A DNA stretch of 64,000 nucleotides, from NCBI RefSeq assembly GCF_029867415.1, contig NC_081182.1:43077462-43141461 (forward strand), given 5' to 3'. The DNA comes from Vicia villosa. Lineage: Eukaryota; Streptophyta; Magnoliopsida; Fabales; Fabaceae. How positions within the stretch are numbered: the stretch's first letter is position 1; the number at the start of each line of letters is the position of its first letter. The position numbers and the translations under genes were made by a program. Of the stretch, positions 1-10,256 are shown piece after piece. Under the pieces are notes generated by a model. That model was given only the letters and a program-made list of their open reading frames with translations. It was not told where the DNA came from and searched no databases.

Positions 1-744
1 ATTGATGATGATGATGCTCTAACTACTAGGCCTAAAGTAAATATGATCTAGAATGTGCATGATGTATTTGGCCCTTTGAATGTATGCTTCTGAGTATGTA
101 TGGTGCTTTGCGAATTTTTATTTTGAAATGTTTGTGAATAACGTGAACACTTGGTATTGATGTATGTGTGGATTTGAATTAGATCTTTGGTATTGGTTCT
201 GTTTAGAATTGTACTTGAATGTCTGTACAGGTTCTGCATTGTTTGGAATTGTTTATTCATTTATGGACTATTGAGCTGGATCATGGGTTTTGGATTTGCA
301 TAGTTTGAACTGTGATGCTCTTAGGAATGTATGCTTCTTTTTGTGCACTGTATGCTTGAAGTGGTTTGATGATATGCATGTAACATGTATTGTGTTAAAC
401 TTGGACGGTTGCAGATGAATGTCATGGAGCATGAGATGCTTTATTCGTAGTGTAAATAAGTGGTCATACATGTTTGCCTAGGCTTGTGGTATTTGGTTTA
501 TGTTGATTTTGTTCATGCTTTATTTTGAATTGAACCATGAATTGTATGCAATGTGTGTATAATGATGTAGCTTGTGATATGCTGAAAATTTTGGGTTTTG
601 GTTCATACAGGTTTGGTATGTTGAAAACAAAGTCGATTGCAAGCTTAAATGATGATGTTGAACATGTTCTGTACAGGTGTGATGAAAGTGTATTGATTTT
701 ATTGTTTTTGCAAAGCATGTGCTTGTGAATACAAGATTACACTC
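1..744. other. Unassigned AT-rich sequence
   Basis: I recognise no gene, LTR end or RNA here. All open frames are under 90 codons and resemble no known family. The motif GAATGTATGCTTCT recurs near positions 78 and 327, and GTACAGGT recurs, which hints at low-order repetition. It could be part of another decayed repeat or a host intron or intergenic segment. The stretch ends at an assembly gap. Confidence 0.3.
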
Positions 745-844
745 NNNNNNNNNNNNNNNNNNNNNNNNNNNNNNNNNNNNNNNNNNNNNNNNNNNNNNNN
801 NNNNNNNNNNNNNNNNNNNNNNNNNNNNNNNNNNNNNNNNNNNN
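745..844. other. Assembly gap (100 N)
   Basis: A run of exactly 100 N, the usual placeholder for a scaffold gap of unknown size. Adjacency across it should not be trusted. Confidence 0.98.
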
Positions 845-873
845 TACGAGTTGTCAATGTTATTGGTATGACT

Positions 874-3572
874 TGTAACACCCCCAATTCTATACTAAAC
901 AAATAAGGCATATATTTGCGTAAATCAGAGTAAAGAAAGCATGCATCTCACGAGGGCGTTACACATATTGCAAAATAGAACAAATATTTTATCTTTAAAC
1001 ATGCAATGGTCATTTCCAAATAACACGGGAATTTAAAACAACATGCAAACCACAGCGGAATAATCATCTCATCAAATAAATGGCAAAATAGGATGATTCC
1101 CATACATCATCCACCATGTCTCAACATCTTGGCTCAAGGCCACACATTAACCAGAATAACATATTCAAATACGAATACAATATGAGTAAACAAATATCTC
1201 ATAACATCGAGTCATAAAAACATAAAACCCAACTCCCATGTGTTACATATGACCAGAGCACAAGTGACTACTTAGTCACGACACCCTACTAGAGATCTAA
1301 ATCTCGACGCTAATCCTCCTTCGAAGCATCACTATCCATGAAACCTGCACGTTACCAACAAAGGATAACATTCAAACAGAAGGGTGAGAATTCAACTTAT
1401 TATAGAAAACATAATAATGGGAAATGTAAAATACAATAAGAATACATTTCAAGAATTCATCACTCTCCCCATAAACATGCATCATATGCAATTAATCAAG
1501 ATTCACATGTTCATGTCATACAACATAGCTCATTCAATTCTAAGTGATCAAACATGATTCACATATTCACATATATATACATATATCATTAATACATATA
1601 AGTTCACATATGTATCACATGTGCTCCAAATCACATATATCACATTCATGACACAACAACAATTCATATAAAATGAGTCACCAAATTCACTTATCACATC
1701 TTATACACACATAACAATCACATACTTGCATACATTCAAACATCACATAACACCAATGTGACTCAATGCAAGACATGTGACTCTATGCATGTGGTACCCA
1801 ATGTGAATCCAATGTTTCACCGCTTTCCGATTCAATGTTTAGAATCCAAGCCACGCTACCGATCCGGACAAGATCAAAGCCAACACGCCTATTTCCAATT
1901 AAGGATCACGTCTGCTACGCCTGTTTCCATTCAAGGATCAACGTCTCTTACTATGTGAACCCAAGTTTCACCGCTTCCACCATAAAGCCGACCATGCTAT
2001 GAATGTATGTACAATTACCAACAATTTATGCAATTAAGATTATCTCATCAATCTTAACTTACCGCATACCACAATAATCCAACTCTATGAATTATCCGCC
2101 AATTATACACAACATTCACAACACAATTAACAATTACAACAAGGCATAACAACCATCATATATCCAATCACAATCATCATGCATATATTACCACACATCT
2201 TACCAATAGTTGTTATTCATTACATACCAAAACGTAACGCACATAAAAGCATTTACAAGTATACAATCCACATCTCAATACATACACCTTTAAATGATCA
2301 TTATCAACAAGACACATTCAAATAGTACATATAAATGTATATTTATATTCATTATAACATATCATGGATATCACATCACTTACCACATATATGAATATTA
2401 ACCACAAGTCTTATTTCATAATACACACATAAGTAATCACATATTATCCATATATTAACATCCAATTTAAAACTATTCCACATCAACTAGCATTTAGAAT
2501 TCAATCACATAAATCGCGGTTATCATATCACATAATACATCCATGAACATTGATCATGCACAATTCATCCATAACATACACATATAGGTAAATGTTATTC
2601 TCAATTATCATCATAATTTATAAAACAAGTGTCAATCCATTCTATCCTATCATATAGACAATCTCATTAGCTTCCCAACGCTTCGAACGACGCATAAAAC
2701 GGAGTTACGGATTAAAAGTTATGGCCTTTCAAAGTTTGGAAAAAGTTCTGTAAAACAGGGTTCGCGGCTCGAACAAAGTTCGCGGCGCGAACTGAGTGAA
2801 TCAAATATTCCTTAGTTCTGCCAAGCAGTTCGCGGCTCGAACAATAGTTCGCGGCGCGAACTGGCGATTTCAGAAAATCCCAAATCTCAGAAAACAGCAT
2901 GCGAATTTCATCCCAAAACCCTTAAACTCAACCCAAATCAAATTGAAAACACCAACCATCATGAACAACAATAGGATACATATTATAACCACAAATATAG
3001 CACACATTTATGGGCCTTCTAACATCATAACATCATCAAACATCAATTAAAACACATTCCAAATCATCAATTCATGCATTTGTTCATAAACCCTAACTTT
3101 TCTATGTTTCCATGAAATTGTAAAGCTGAAGAGATAATCACAACAACACACATTACTCAATCATATAGTCTATAAGAACTTGGATTCAAACCCTTACCTC
3201 TAACTCTTAAATCCACCCTCTTCAAGAAATCTACAATTTCCTTCTTCTTCTCTTCTACGTTCTTTCTCCTCTATTCTCTTCTTTCTCTTCCTTTCCCCCA
3301 AATTGTGTTATCTCTAAAACCCTAGTTTTCCTCTTCTTACTATCTTTCTCTTAATGGGCTTAGTTATGTTATTACCCATCCATCCAATTATTAATTAGGC
3401 CCAGTACATAGTATACTACTAATATCCTAATTATATCATAAAACACAAATATGCATATAATTAGATATTTCAATTAATTAGTAATACCACATAATAATTA
3501 AATAAACAAATAATTAATAAAACACACAAATAAGCTAATAAATAAAATATCTAATAAAATCGGGTTGTTACA
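874..3572 (-). repeat. 3' LTR of the Tekay/Del-like element (2.7 kb)
   Basis: On the plus strand this block opens with TGTAACACCCCC and closes with GGGTTGTTACA, so it has TG...CA ends and a short terminal inverted repeat (TGTAACA/TGTTACA). It abuts a textbook polypurine tract on the internal side. It is AT-rich, dominated by CACAT/ATCAC-type sequence, and has no coding potential. No second copy lies in the window, so LTR divergence cannot be used to date it. Confidence 0.88.
2760..2861. repeat. Two pairs of GC-rich near-palindromes inside the LTR
   Basis: Four related 15-mers occur: GTTCGCGGCTCGAAC at 2760-2774 and 2828-2842, and GTTCGCGGCGCGAAC at 2778-2792 and 2847-2861. Each is close to self-complementary and CpG-rich, in otherwise CpG-poor AT-rich sequence. 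The pairs sit about 68 bp apart, so a 68-bp block has been duplicated. A role in LTR structure or regulation is possible but unproven. Confidence 0.75.
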
Positions 3573-3586
3573 ACTCTCCCCCACTT
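3573..3586 (-). other. Polypurine tract (plus-strand primer site)
   Basis: On the minus strand this reads AAGTGGGGGAGAGT directly against the LTR start TGTAACA. A purine run immediately upstream of the 3' LTR is the standard primer site for plus-strand DNA synthesis, and it fixes the element's orientation. Confidence 0.9.
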
Positions 3587-4314
3587 AAAATATTTTTGTC
3601 CTCGAAAATTCTCTTCAAGCAACTAGCCCCAAGTACAAATCCTTCATTCAACCTTCAAGTATCTTCTTCTAATCTCAAATCACTCCGCAAACCTCTTAAA
3701 AACCCAAAAGAAGAACCTCGGAGTTTTATCCAAAACAATACTTGACGGAATACCATGCAGACACACAATTCTCTCGATGTACAACTTAGCAAGTCTTTCC
3801 ATCAAATAATCCATCCTTATCGGAATAAAATGAACACATTTGTCCGTCTATCCATAATAATCCAAATCGCTTCACAATTACTCGACGTTCTCGGCAAACC
3901 TGAAACAAAATCCGTAGAAATACGATCCCACTCCCACTCGGGAATAGATAACTGTTGTACCAACTAAACGGTTTTTGATGCTCAATCTTTGACTTTTGAC
4001 AAGTCAAACATGAATAAACAAATTCCGCTATATCTTTCTTCATACTTTACCACTAAACAGTTTCCTCAAATCTTGTTACATTTTAGTAGCATTATGATGT
4101 ATGCTCAAACCATTACGATGTCCTTCATTTCAAAATTCTCTTATCCAACTTCGAAGTATCAGAAATGCAAACTCGATCCCGACCTTTCATGACTCTAATC
4201 TCGTCAATCCGAAAGTGATTACCTTTACCTTGATTAATCAATGTCATCTCGTTAACCAATTGCAATCCAATTTCTGACTCTCTCTAATCTCGTTAAGAAC
4301 ACCAGAAGCAGGCT
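3587..4314 (-). pseudogene. Integrase remnant
   Basis: In 3786-4043 the minus strand encodes residues typical of the gypsy integrase HHCC region just before the catalytic core, with the CLTCQKSKIEHQ motif. The frame then degenerates, so the DDE core cannot be followed. Between 4044 and 4314 I see only short frames. A chromodomain, expected at the C-terminus in Tekay-type integrases, is not recognisable. The gene is clearly inactive. Confidence 0.6.
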
Positions 4315-5152
4315 TCAACATACTAAGCTTAACGCAAGAAGACGTCGCTTCACAACCAAACTCAACTCTCTAGATTGTTCCAATGTTTTCAATTCTTGGA
4401 TCCTCCACATAGAAATATGCAATGATTTCCTATTCAATACATCGGCTACAATATTCACTTTTCCATGATGGTAGTTCAAACTAGAATCATAATCTCTCAA
4501 GAATTCCAACCATTTTCGTTTGCCTCATATTCAACTCTCTTTGATCAAACAAATACCTCAAACTCTTGTTATCACTATACACATCAAATCTTGATCCAAA
4601 CAAATAATGCCTCCAAAGTTTCAAAACAAACACAACGGCGGCCAACTCTAAATCATGTGTCGGATAATTCCTCTCATGAACTTTAAGTTGCCTTGAAGCA
4701 TAAGCTACCACTTGCCCTTTTTGCATCAAAACGCCTCCCAAACCCAACAATGAAGCATCATAATACACCACAAACGGTTTCAACGGATCCTTCAAAATCA
4801 AAATAGGAGCAGAAGTCAACCTTCTCTTAAGCTCTTGAAAATTCGATTCACATTGCGAAGTCCATATAAAAGCTTGTCCTTTCCTAGTCAACAACGTCAA
4901 CGGCAAAGATAACTTAGAAAATCCCTCAATGAACTTCCTATAATAACCAGCCAAACCAAGAAAACTTCTAATCTCAGAAACAGACTTAGGAGCTTCCCAT
5001 TGAGATATAGCTTCAATCTTCGACGGGTCAACAGAAATACCTCCACTAGAGATCACATGGCCAAGAAAACTCATTTCCTTTAACCAAAATTCACACTTCG
5101 AAAGCTTAGCAAACAACCTCTTCTCTTTCAACACCGACAACACAATTCTCAA
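4315..5152 (-). pseudogene. Reverse transcriptase C-terminus and RNase H remnant
   Basis: The minus-strand frame 5152-4487 (221 codons) covers the RT thumb region, with SFLGHVIS and [12 protein letters not shown] motifs, followed by RNase H with [18 protein letters not shown] and [10 protein letters not shown]. The adjoining frame 4509-4315 continues the RNase H end, with YHHGKVNIVADVLNRKSL. The two overlap in different frames, so a frameshift lies near 4490-4509. The RT palm and its aspartate box lie upstream in degraded sequence. The gypsy affiliation is secure because RNase H precedes integrase. Confidence 0.85.
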
Positions 5153-5821
5153 ATGCTCAGCATGATCATCTTCACTCTTAGGATCAAAACATCCTTAAAA
5201 CATTACCTCCTTAGGACATTCCTTCTTCTTACTTGATAAAATAAGTGCAAATCTATAACCATACACTTAGACAAATGAACCTCTTCTCAACAACTCCTCA
5301 ATTCGACTCTTCAACCTCTCCTTAGTCACTTTACAAAATACCATATTAGCAAGAGAAGTTTATCTCATCCAATACGATCTCATTTTCTATCAACAATAGA
5401 TTAAGGGTGATCAAGTCCTCAATTTATCAATAGACAGTCGAAAATCATAATGAAACATAAACCATCGTTACTAAACCATAATAGTGTTCCTTCAGAACTC
5501 ACACTCGAAATTACTTAACACACCAAGATCCAAAATCCTCTTAAGATTACAATTACTTTCTTCAACTCCAAACAATTTATACCAAAATTCTCATCAACTT
5601 GCTCTAACAAAATGAACTAAATAAAATCAATTCCCAAAATCTCTACCAAAGATACTCAACAGACAATTCAAACACACATAAGAAGTTGAAACAAAACTCA
5701 TAGCAAGCGTATCAATAACCATACTTCCACGCATATCAGATAACACAAGATTCAACCTCTTAGCACAATCCAAAGAAATAAATGAATACGTTGCACCACT
5801 ATCAATAATAAAGCACGTACC
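5153..5821 (-). pseudogene. Aspartic protease remnant and degraded RT N-terminus
   Basis: The frame directly after the gag stop continues in phase and carries the retropepsin-type motif IIDSGATYSFIS, with the catalytic Asp codon near 5801-5803. It stays open to about 5632, then stops accumulate. From there to 5153 is where RT fingers, palm and the FIDD box should be; only a [14 protein letters not shown] trace is visible just before 5152. Gag and protease were therefore originally one reading frame, now split by a single TGA (5822-5824). Confidence 0.65.
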
Positions 5822-6562
5822 TCAGATTAGCTTATCCTTAGTAGTGGTCTTAGCACCAGACAACGCAAGTACTCTCCCACTCACTTGTTCCTTCTTCGGT
5901 TTGTCACACTTGGTACTAATGTGACCTTGCTCTCCATAATTAGCAGCTATGTGGCCTGGCCTACCACACTTGAAACAAGTAGCAACCTCTTTCTTACACT
6001 CAGCAACACGATGACCTTCAACACCATATCTAAAACACTTAAGTGGAGTAGGAGTCCCTCCCCCACTTAGCTTCTTGCCAAAACCAGCTTGTTCCCTCTT
6101 GACATCATAAGGTCTCCCACTGGATTGTCCTCCTCCTCGTTTCAACTTTAGAAACTCCACTTCTTTCGTCCCACGCACATCTTCTGAAAAATAGTTTTTC
6201 AAAAATGCATCACGAAAAAGAGTCCAAGTGACTTTAATACCTTCTCTTTCAAATCTCTGCACAGTATTACTCCACCAATCGTCAGCTCCTTTCGTCAGCA
6301 TGTGAGTACCCAACTGCACCTTCTGTACATCCGTACAAATCATGATTTGAAAAATCTTTTCCATTTCTCTCATCCATGCATGTGCTTTGTCCGGTCCATA
6401 TTTTCCTTCAAAAGTCGGCGGGTTGCACCTTAGGAAGTCTCCAAAAGCACAGAACTCATCCTTCCCTCCATAACCGGAATTCTCTTGCGGCACTTGTCCA
6501 ATCTCACCAGTCCACCTCATCACCGCCTCAACATTAATGCAAACATTCCTTCCTGCAGCCAT
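5822..6562 (-). pseudogene. gag: Gag remnant of the Tekay/Del-like element
   Basis: The protein from ATG 6562 (246 codons) begins with MAAGRN and carries the Retrotrans_gag signature around NPPTFEGKYGPDKAHAWMREMEKIF and FLKNYFSEDVRG, followed by zinc knuckles. The capsid is short: sequence jumps from KEVEFLKLKRG to a Gly-rich stretch, where family members usually have roughly 80-100 more residues, so an internal deletion is inferred. In the first knuckle (CFRYGVEGHRVAEC) Tyr stands where the second Cys should be. The second knuckle runs straight into the third, with Tyr at the junction. Nucleic-acid binding would be lost. The upstream ATG at 6589 is less likely because the MAAGR start fits the family better. 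Confidence 0.8.
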
Positions 6563-6673
6563 TATCCTAAGACATCCAACGACCAACAAACAACAGTATC
6601 GATTGTGTCAGATACACAAATCCAATACAAAAGGATAGGAAAACATAAATGACCTGGCCAACTGACCGACTAT

Positions 6674-6685
6674 GCTCTGATACCA
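6674..6685 (-). other. Primer binding site, initiator tRNA-Met type
   Basis: On the minus strand this reads TGGTATCAGAGC, the commonest plant retrotransposon PBS, complementary to the 3' end of initiator tRNA-Met. It lies three bases from the LTR remnant (plus-strand TGTAAC, 6689-6694). This marks the 5' end of the gypsy interior and shows that the 5' LTR was cut there by the next insertion. Confidence 0.9.
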
Positions 6686-6694
6686 CTATGTAAC

Positions 6695-7895
6695 TGAAGG
6701 ATAGAAAAACACTTAGAAAGGGGGGGTTTGAATAAGTGTAGTCTAAAAACTTGAACAATAAAAACAATTTGCACAGTTATTTTTATCATGGTTCGTTGTT
6801 AACTAAACTACTCTAGTCCACCCCCACGGAGTGATTTACCTCACCTGAGGATTTAATCCACTAATCGCAACAGATTACAATGGTTTTCCACTTAGCCCAC
6901 GACTAAGTCTTCTAGAGTATCCTGATCACTCCAGGAACAAATGCTTAGACACAAGCTAAGAATTTCTTAGAGTATCCTGACCACCACGTGATCACTCTAA
7001 TTACAACTGCTTAGACACAAGCTAAGACTTCCTAGAGTATCATGATCGACACTTGATCACTCTAGTTACTTACAAATTAATGTAATCAAATAAGAGTTTT
7101 ACAATGCTTCTGAAAAGCTATAATCACAACAGTGATATTTCTCTTAAAGTTTAAGCTTAATCTCACTAATATATTACAACAGCAATGTAGTGAGCTTTGA
7201 TGAAGATGAAGTTTCTGAGCTTTGAGTTGAACAGCGTTTCAGCAAGTTTTTCAGAGTAAGTTCGTTCAGGATTGGTCAACCTTGCTTCTCATCAGAACTT
7301 CATATTTATAGGCACTTGAGAAGATGACCTTTGGGAGCATTTAATGCTTTGCGTATTCCGTACAGCATTGCATTTAATGTTTCACTCTTTTGTCAACTAC
7401 CTCGAGCCTTGTTTACGCCGTGTCTACTGACGTTGCCTTTAATAGCTTCTAACGTTCCTTTTGTCAGTCAGCGTAGCCTGCCACTTGTACTTGCTTCTGA
7501 TATGATGTTTATATATACAACGTTTGAATATCATCAGAGTTAAACAGCTTGGTGCAAAGCATCTTCTTGTCTTCTGACCTTGAAGTGCTTCTGAGCGTGA
7601 TACCATGAGACTTTCAGTGCTTCTGCTTCTGATCTCAAGTTCTTCTGATGCTTCCATAGACCCATGTTCTGATTCTGCTTTGACTATCTTCTGATGTCTT
7701 ACCAGACCATGTTCTGATGTTGCATGCTGAACCTTCTGAGACAAAGCTTCTGAGCGCTGATTTGTGCATACTCTTTATATATTTCCTGAAAAGGAAATTG
7801 CAGTGTATTAGAGTACCACATTATCTCACACAAAATTCATATCCTTGTTATCATCAAAACTAAGAATATTGATCAGAACAAATCTTGTTCTAACA
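6695..7895 (-). repeat. 3' LTR of SIRE-A (1201 bp)
   Basis: The plus strand starts TGAAGGATAGAAAAACACTT and ends TTGTTCTAACA. The reverse complement therefore begins TGTTAGAACAAG and ends CTATCCTTCA, exactly as in the plus-strand SIRE LTRs at 33777, 42070 and 50140. It lacks the expanded 25-bp minisatellite seen in two of those. It carries a TATA-like box and the repeated CTAAG/CTTAG stem-like segments of the U5 side. Confidence 0.92.
7303..7310 (-). promoter_or_regulatory. TATA-like box in SIRE-A LTR
   Basis: The minus strand reads TATAAATA in the context GCCTATAAATATGAAGTTCTGATGAG, which recurs at the equivalent place in the four other SIRE LTRs in the window. It is the best candidate for the LTR core promoter; transcript start data are lacking. 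Confidence 0.6.
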
Positions 7896-7909
7896 ATCTC
7901 CCCCTTTTT
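7896..7909 (-). other. Polypurine tract of SIRE-A
   Basis: The minus strand reads AAAAAGGGGGAGAT, abutting the LTR start TGTTAGAAC. It is the plus-strand primer site. Confidence 0.9.
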
Positions 7910-8007
7910 GATGATGACAAAAACATATATAAATGTATGAATTTGCGATCAGAAAGAGCAGACGGCTAAAGACAATTACACAGCTAAAACATAAGCATGT
8001 GAATATG

Positions 8008-8058
8008 TCTCCCCCTGAGATTTACAATCTCCCCCTGAGATAGATAATCTCCCCCTGA
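8008..8058 (-). repeat. Three extra purine boxes upstream of the PPT
   Basis: The minus strand has three copies of TCAGGGGGAGA spaced 20 bp apart, about 100-150 bp inside the element from the true PPT. Multiple PPT copies next to the 3' LTR are a reported trait of Sireviruses. The same trio occurs in every SIRE end in this window. Confidence 0.8.
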
Positions 8059-8129
8059 AATAAATACTAGAAGAATTTTAATAATAAAAGACTTCCCTGA
8101 GTATTTCAGTAGAGACGTTCACAGTGCTT

Positions 8130-8401
8130 GGTCTTCAGAAGATTCACAGCTTCTGATTCCTGCTTCCATCGGACAGCTTCAGAACTTGAATTTCTTTGAT
8201 CTTCAGAACATTCACAGCTTCTGATTCTTGCTTCCAACGGACAACTTCAGAACTTGAATTTCTTTGATCTTCAGAACATTCACAGCTTCTGATTCTTGCT
8301 TCCATCGGACAGCTTCAGAACTTGAATTTCTTTGATCTTCAGAACATTCATAGCTTCTGATTTTTGCTTCCATCAGGACAACTTCAGAGCTTGAATTTCT
8401 T
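8130..8401 (-). repeat. 68-bp tandem repeat, four copies, in SIRE-A 3' UTR
   Basis: Units start at 8130, 8198, 8266 and 8334, each about 68 bp and built around TTCAGAA/CTTCTGATTC/GGACAGCTTCAGAACTTG. Related units occur on the plus strand at about 33270-33525, 41560-41820 and 49630-49870. No coding role is seen. Confidence 0.85.
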
Positions 8402-8842
8402 ATTACATCACTTCATGCTAGATTGTATCAGAACATTGTTGAATGTACCAGAGCATCATCAGAGCATCTCTACATCCTGAAATGTTACAGAACAACGCTA
8501 AACGACAAAAGTCAGCATGAATGAGTCAGAACATATAATATGTTTCAGAACACATAATATGTATCAGAGCCATATAAAATGTATCATAACAAATAGACAT
8601 AATGTTTCAGATCATATTCTATCATCAGAATATCTGAACATTCTTCCTTCTTGCTTCTGATCCTGAAGCTTCATAGCACTCAGCTTGCTTCAAGAATCCA
8701 AGAGCTTGATTCATCTTGTTGCTTCTTATGTTGATCTTTTAAAGAGAATCTTCAATTCCTGCAACAACACAACTTAAAGCATAGAACTTTGCAAGTTCCG
8801 TTAGTAAAGCAACTGATTAAATCAAAGCATTTATCACACATT

Positions 8843-8857
8843 TCTCCCCCTTTTTGT
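8843..8857 (-). other. Internal PPT-like tract after env-like gene
   Basis: The minus strand reads ACAAAAAGGGGGAGA, shortly downstream of the env-like stop and about 0.95 kb before the 3' LTR. It is conserved at 32679, 40972, 49119 and 61939 in the other SIRE copies, so it is unlikely to be chance. Confidence 0.7.
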
Positions 8858-9025
8858 CATAACATCAAAAACATAAAAGATTCAGAAGAAAAACAAAAGA
8901 AAACAGTTGGAAGAAAAAGATATTTTTCATTTAAGCTCAAAAAGACAGAAGTACAAGGAGATAAGGAAGAGAAGATGCACAAAATAGATGCAGCAAAAGC
9001 AAAAACAAAACAACTAAGACTCAAT

Positions 9026-10256
9026 CTAAGATGACTCTAGCCTCGACAAGATCTTGGCCAGCATATCTTGAACCCCATTGTTGTGCCCATTCTGCCTCTC
9101 CATGAAAGCTCTAAACTCAGCATTGACTGAGCTTTGCTCATCCTGGTTCTTCTGAATAACTTTCAGAGTCCTTGCAAGACGGGAAGGTTCATCAGAAGAA
9201 GCTTCACAGCTTCTATCCAACGGGATGGCATTGTGATCTGTAGCTTCCATTGATAGATCATTTGCAGGGATTTCCTCAACAGGAACTGATTCAGCAACAT
9301 GATCTTTTACAACTGCTTCTTGCATAGAAGCATCTCCATACTCTGCAGCAGGAACCTCAGAATCTCCATTTTCAAGTGCCTGAAGAATGGCAGCTAGATT
9401 CCTGGGGGCAGAAGGACCTTCAACTTCTGGTGGGTCAACAACTTCCGGAATGACCAAGCTTAGGTCTTTCTTAGAAGGGTTTTCCCTCAAAAAGTCAAAG
9501 AGGGTCTTGAAATCCCCAAGTAGAACAGGATATTGAGGTATCCAGACTACAATCTCCCTGCAAGGGTTAGCTTCCAATGCAGCAGCCAATCTTGCTTCCT
9601 CCATTTCATCCACAAACTGCTTCTCTTCCAAGGTATATCTTCCTCCGAGACGAGCAAACCAGAATTCTTCATAATTTCTCAGAATTCCACGAGGCCGTGG
9701 AGCAGCTTCTACATAGGCTTCCTGAAGTTCTAAAAACAGAGCATCTGATTCTCTGCGTAAGATTCTCCAGAACTTCCTCATAGCGACGTCATTCAAGCCA
9801 GAACTTTCAGCAATTCTGAGGGTATCAAAGATACTTCTGAGATTCCTCTTTACCTTTTCAAAAATTACACCAATAGGGTAGACAAGGCGGGATTTTATTT
9901 TGGTTTTTGAAGAGGCAGGGTTTGGGATGAAATAAGGTTGAGGTTCTCTATCCAACCTATAAGAAGATTCTGCTTCATTATCGGACTCTAACACAACCAG
10001 TTCAGCTTCAGGACGAGGCTTTGGAATGTAGTTGCAGTCACGGAGCAGTTGTTCATGTGATGCAGAGGTTGGAAGATTAGAACCACTATGGTTGTTTTGA
10101 GAGGTGGAAGGAATGTGTTCAAAGTTGGCATGGGGAGGAGGTTGAGAGATAGAGATATTCGTGTGAGGTGGAAAGAGAGTTTGAAGGGGTGGTATATCCA
10201 AAACAGGATTGATAGAGGGTGGAGAAGAAGGAATGGTTACAGGAGAAGATGGAGGT
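9026..10256 (-). pseudogene. SIRE env-like gene, C-terminal half, interrupted by Ogre-like LTR
   Basis: The minus-strand frame is open from the Ogre junction (10256) to a TAG at 9026-9028. It matches the last ~400 residues of the 927-residue env-like protein at 46160-48943: a Pro/Ser-rich segment (PPLQTLFPP), a conserved domain (YPIGVIFEKVKRNLRSIF, LNDVAMRKFWRILRRESDAL, RGILRNYEEFWFARL), then an acidic tail with EVEGPSAPRNLAAILQAL and ending near MLAKILSRLESS. The coding sequence that remains has no stop or frameshift, so the Ogre insertion is the visible lesion. I see no membrane segment in this half. Its function is unknown; 'envelope-like' is a label inherited from the SIRE literature. Confidence 0.88.

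Larger units (their letters stand above)
874..6694 (-). mobile_element. Decayed Ty3/gypsy retrotransposon (Tekay/Del-like chromovirus), minus strand
   Basis: Read on the minus strand the order is PBS, gag, protease, RT/RNase H, integrase remnant, PPT and 3' LTR. This RT before integrase order is the Ty3/gypsy arrangement. The 12-base PBS matches the initiator tRNA-Met type. Gag and RT wording resembles plant Tekay/Del elements, and the long LTR fits. The element is dead: gag has an internal deletion, stop codons and frameshifts break pol, and the RT catalytic region is degraded. Its 5' LTR is reduced to about six bases (6689-6694) by insertion of a copia element. The bases flanking the 3' LTR on the left are TGACT (869-873), but the matching duplication at the other end is not in view. 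Clade assignment is from memory of family sequence and is moderately sure. Confidence 0.85.
6695..10256 (-). mobile_element. SIRE-A: truncated SIRE-type Ty1/copia element, minus strand
   Basis: It contains a complete LTR (6695-7895), a PPT, the characteristic repeated purine boxes, a tandem-repeat 3' UTR and the C-terminal half of the env-like gene. Similar sequence appears on the plus strand in the array at 29393-51345. It inserted into the 5' LTR of the gypsy element (left flank GTAAC). It is itself interrupted at 10257 by the Ogre-like element. Its gag, pol, env N-terminus and 5' LTR are not in the window and presumably lie beyond the Ogre insertion, inside or past the gap at 29293. Confidence 0.9.

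Noticed and set aside
1..744. A host gene or exon at the left edge
   Set aside because: There is no frame of useful length or recognisable motif, and it ends at a gap. I cannot support any assignment.
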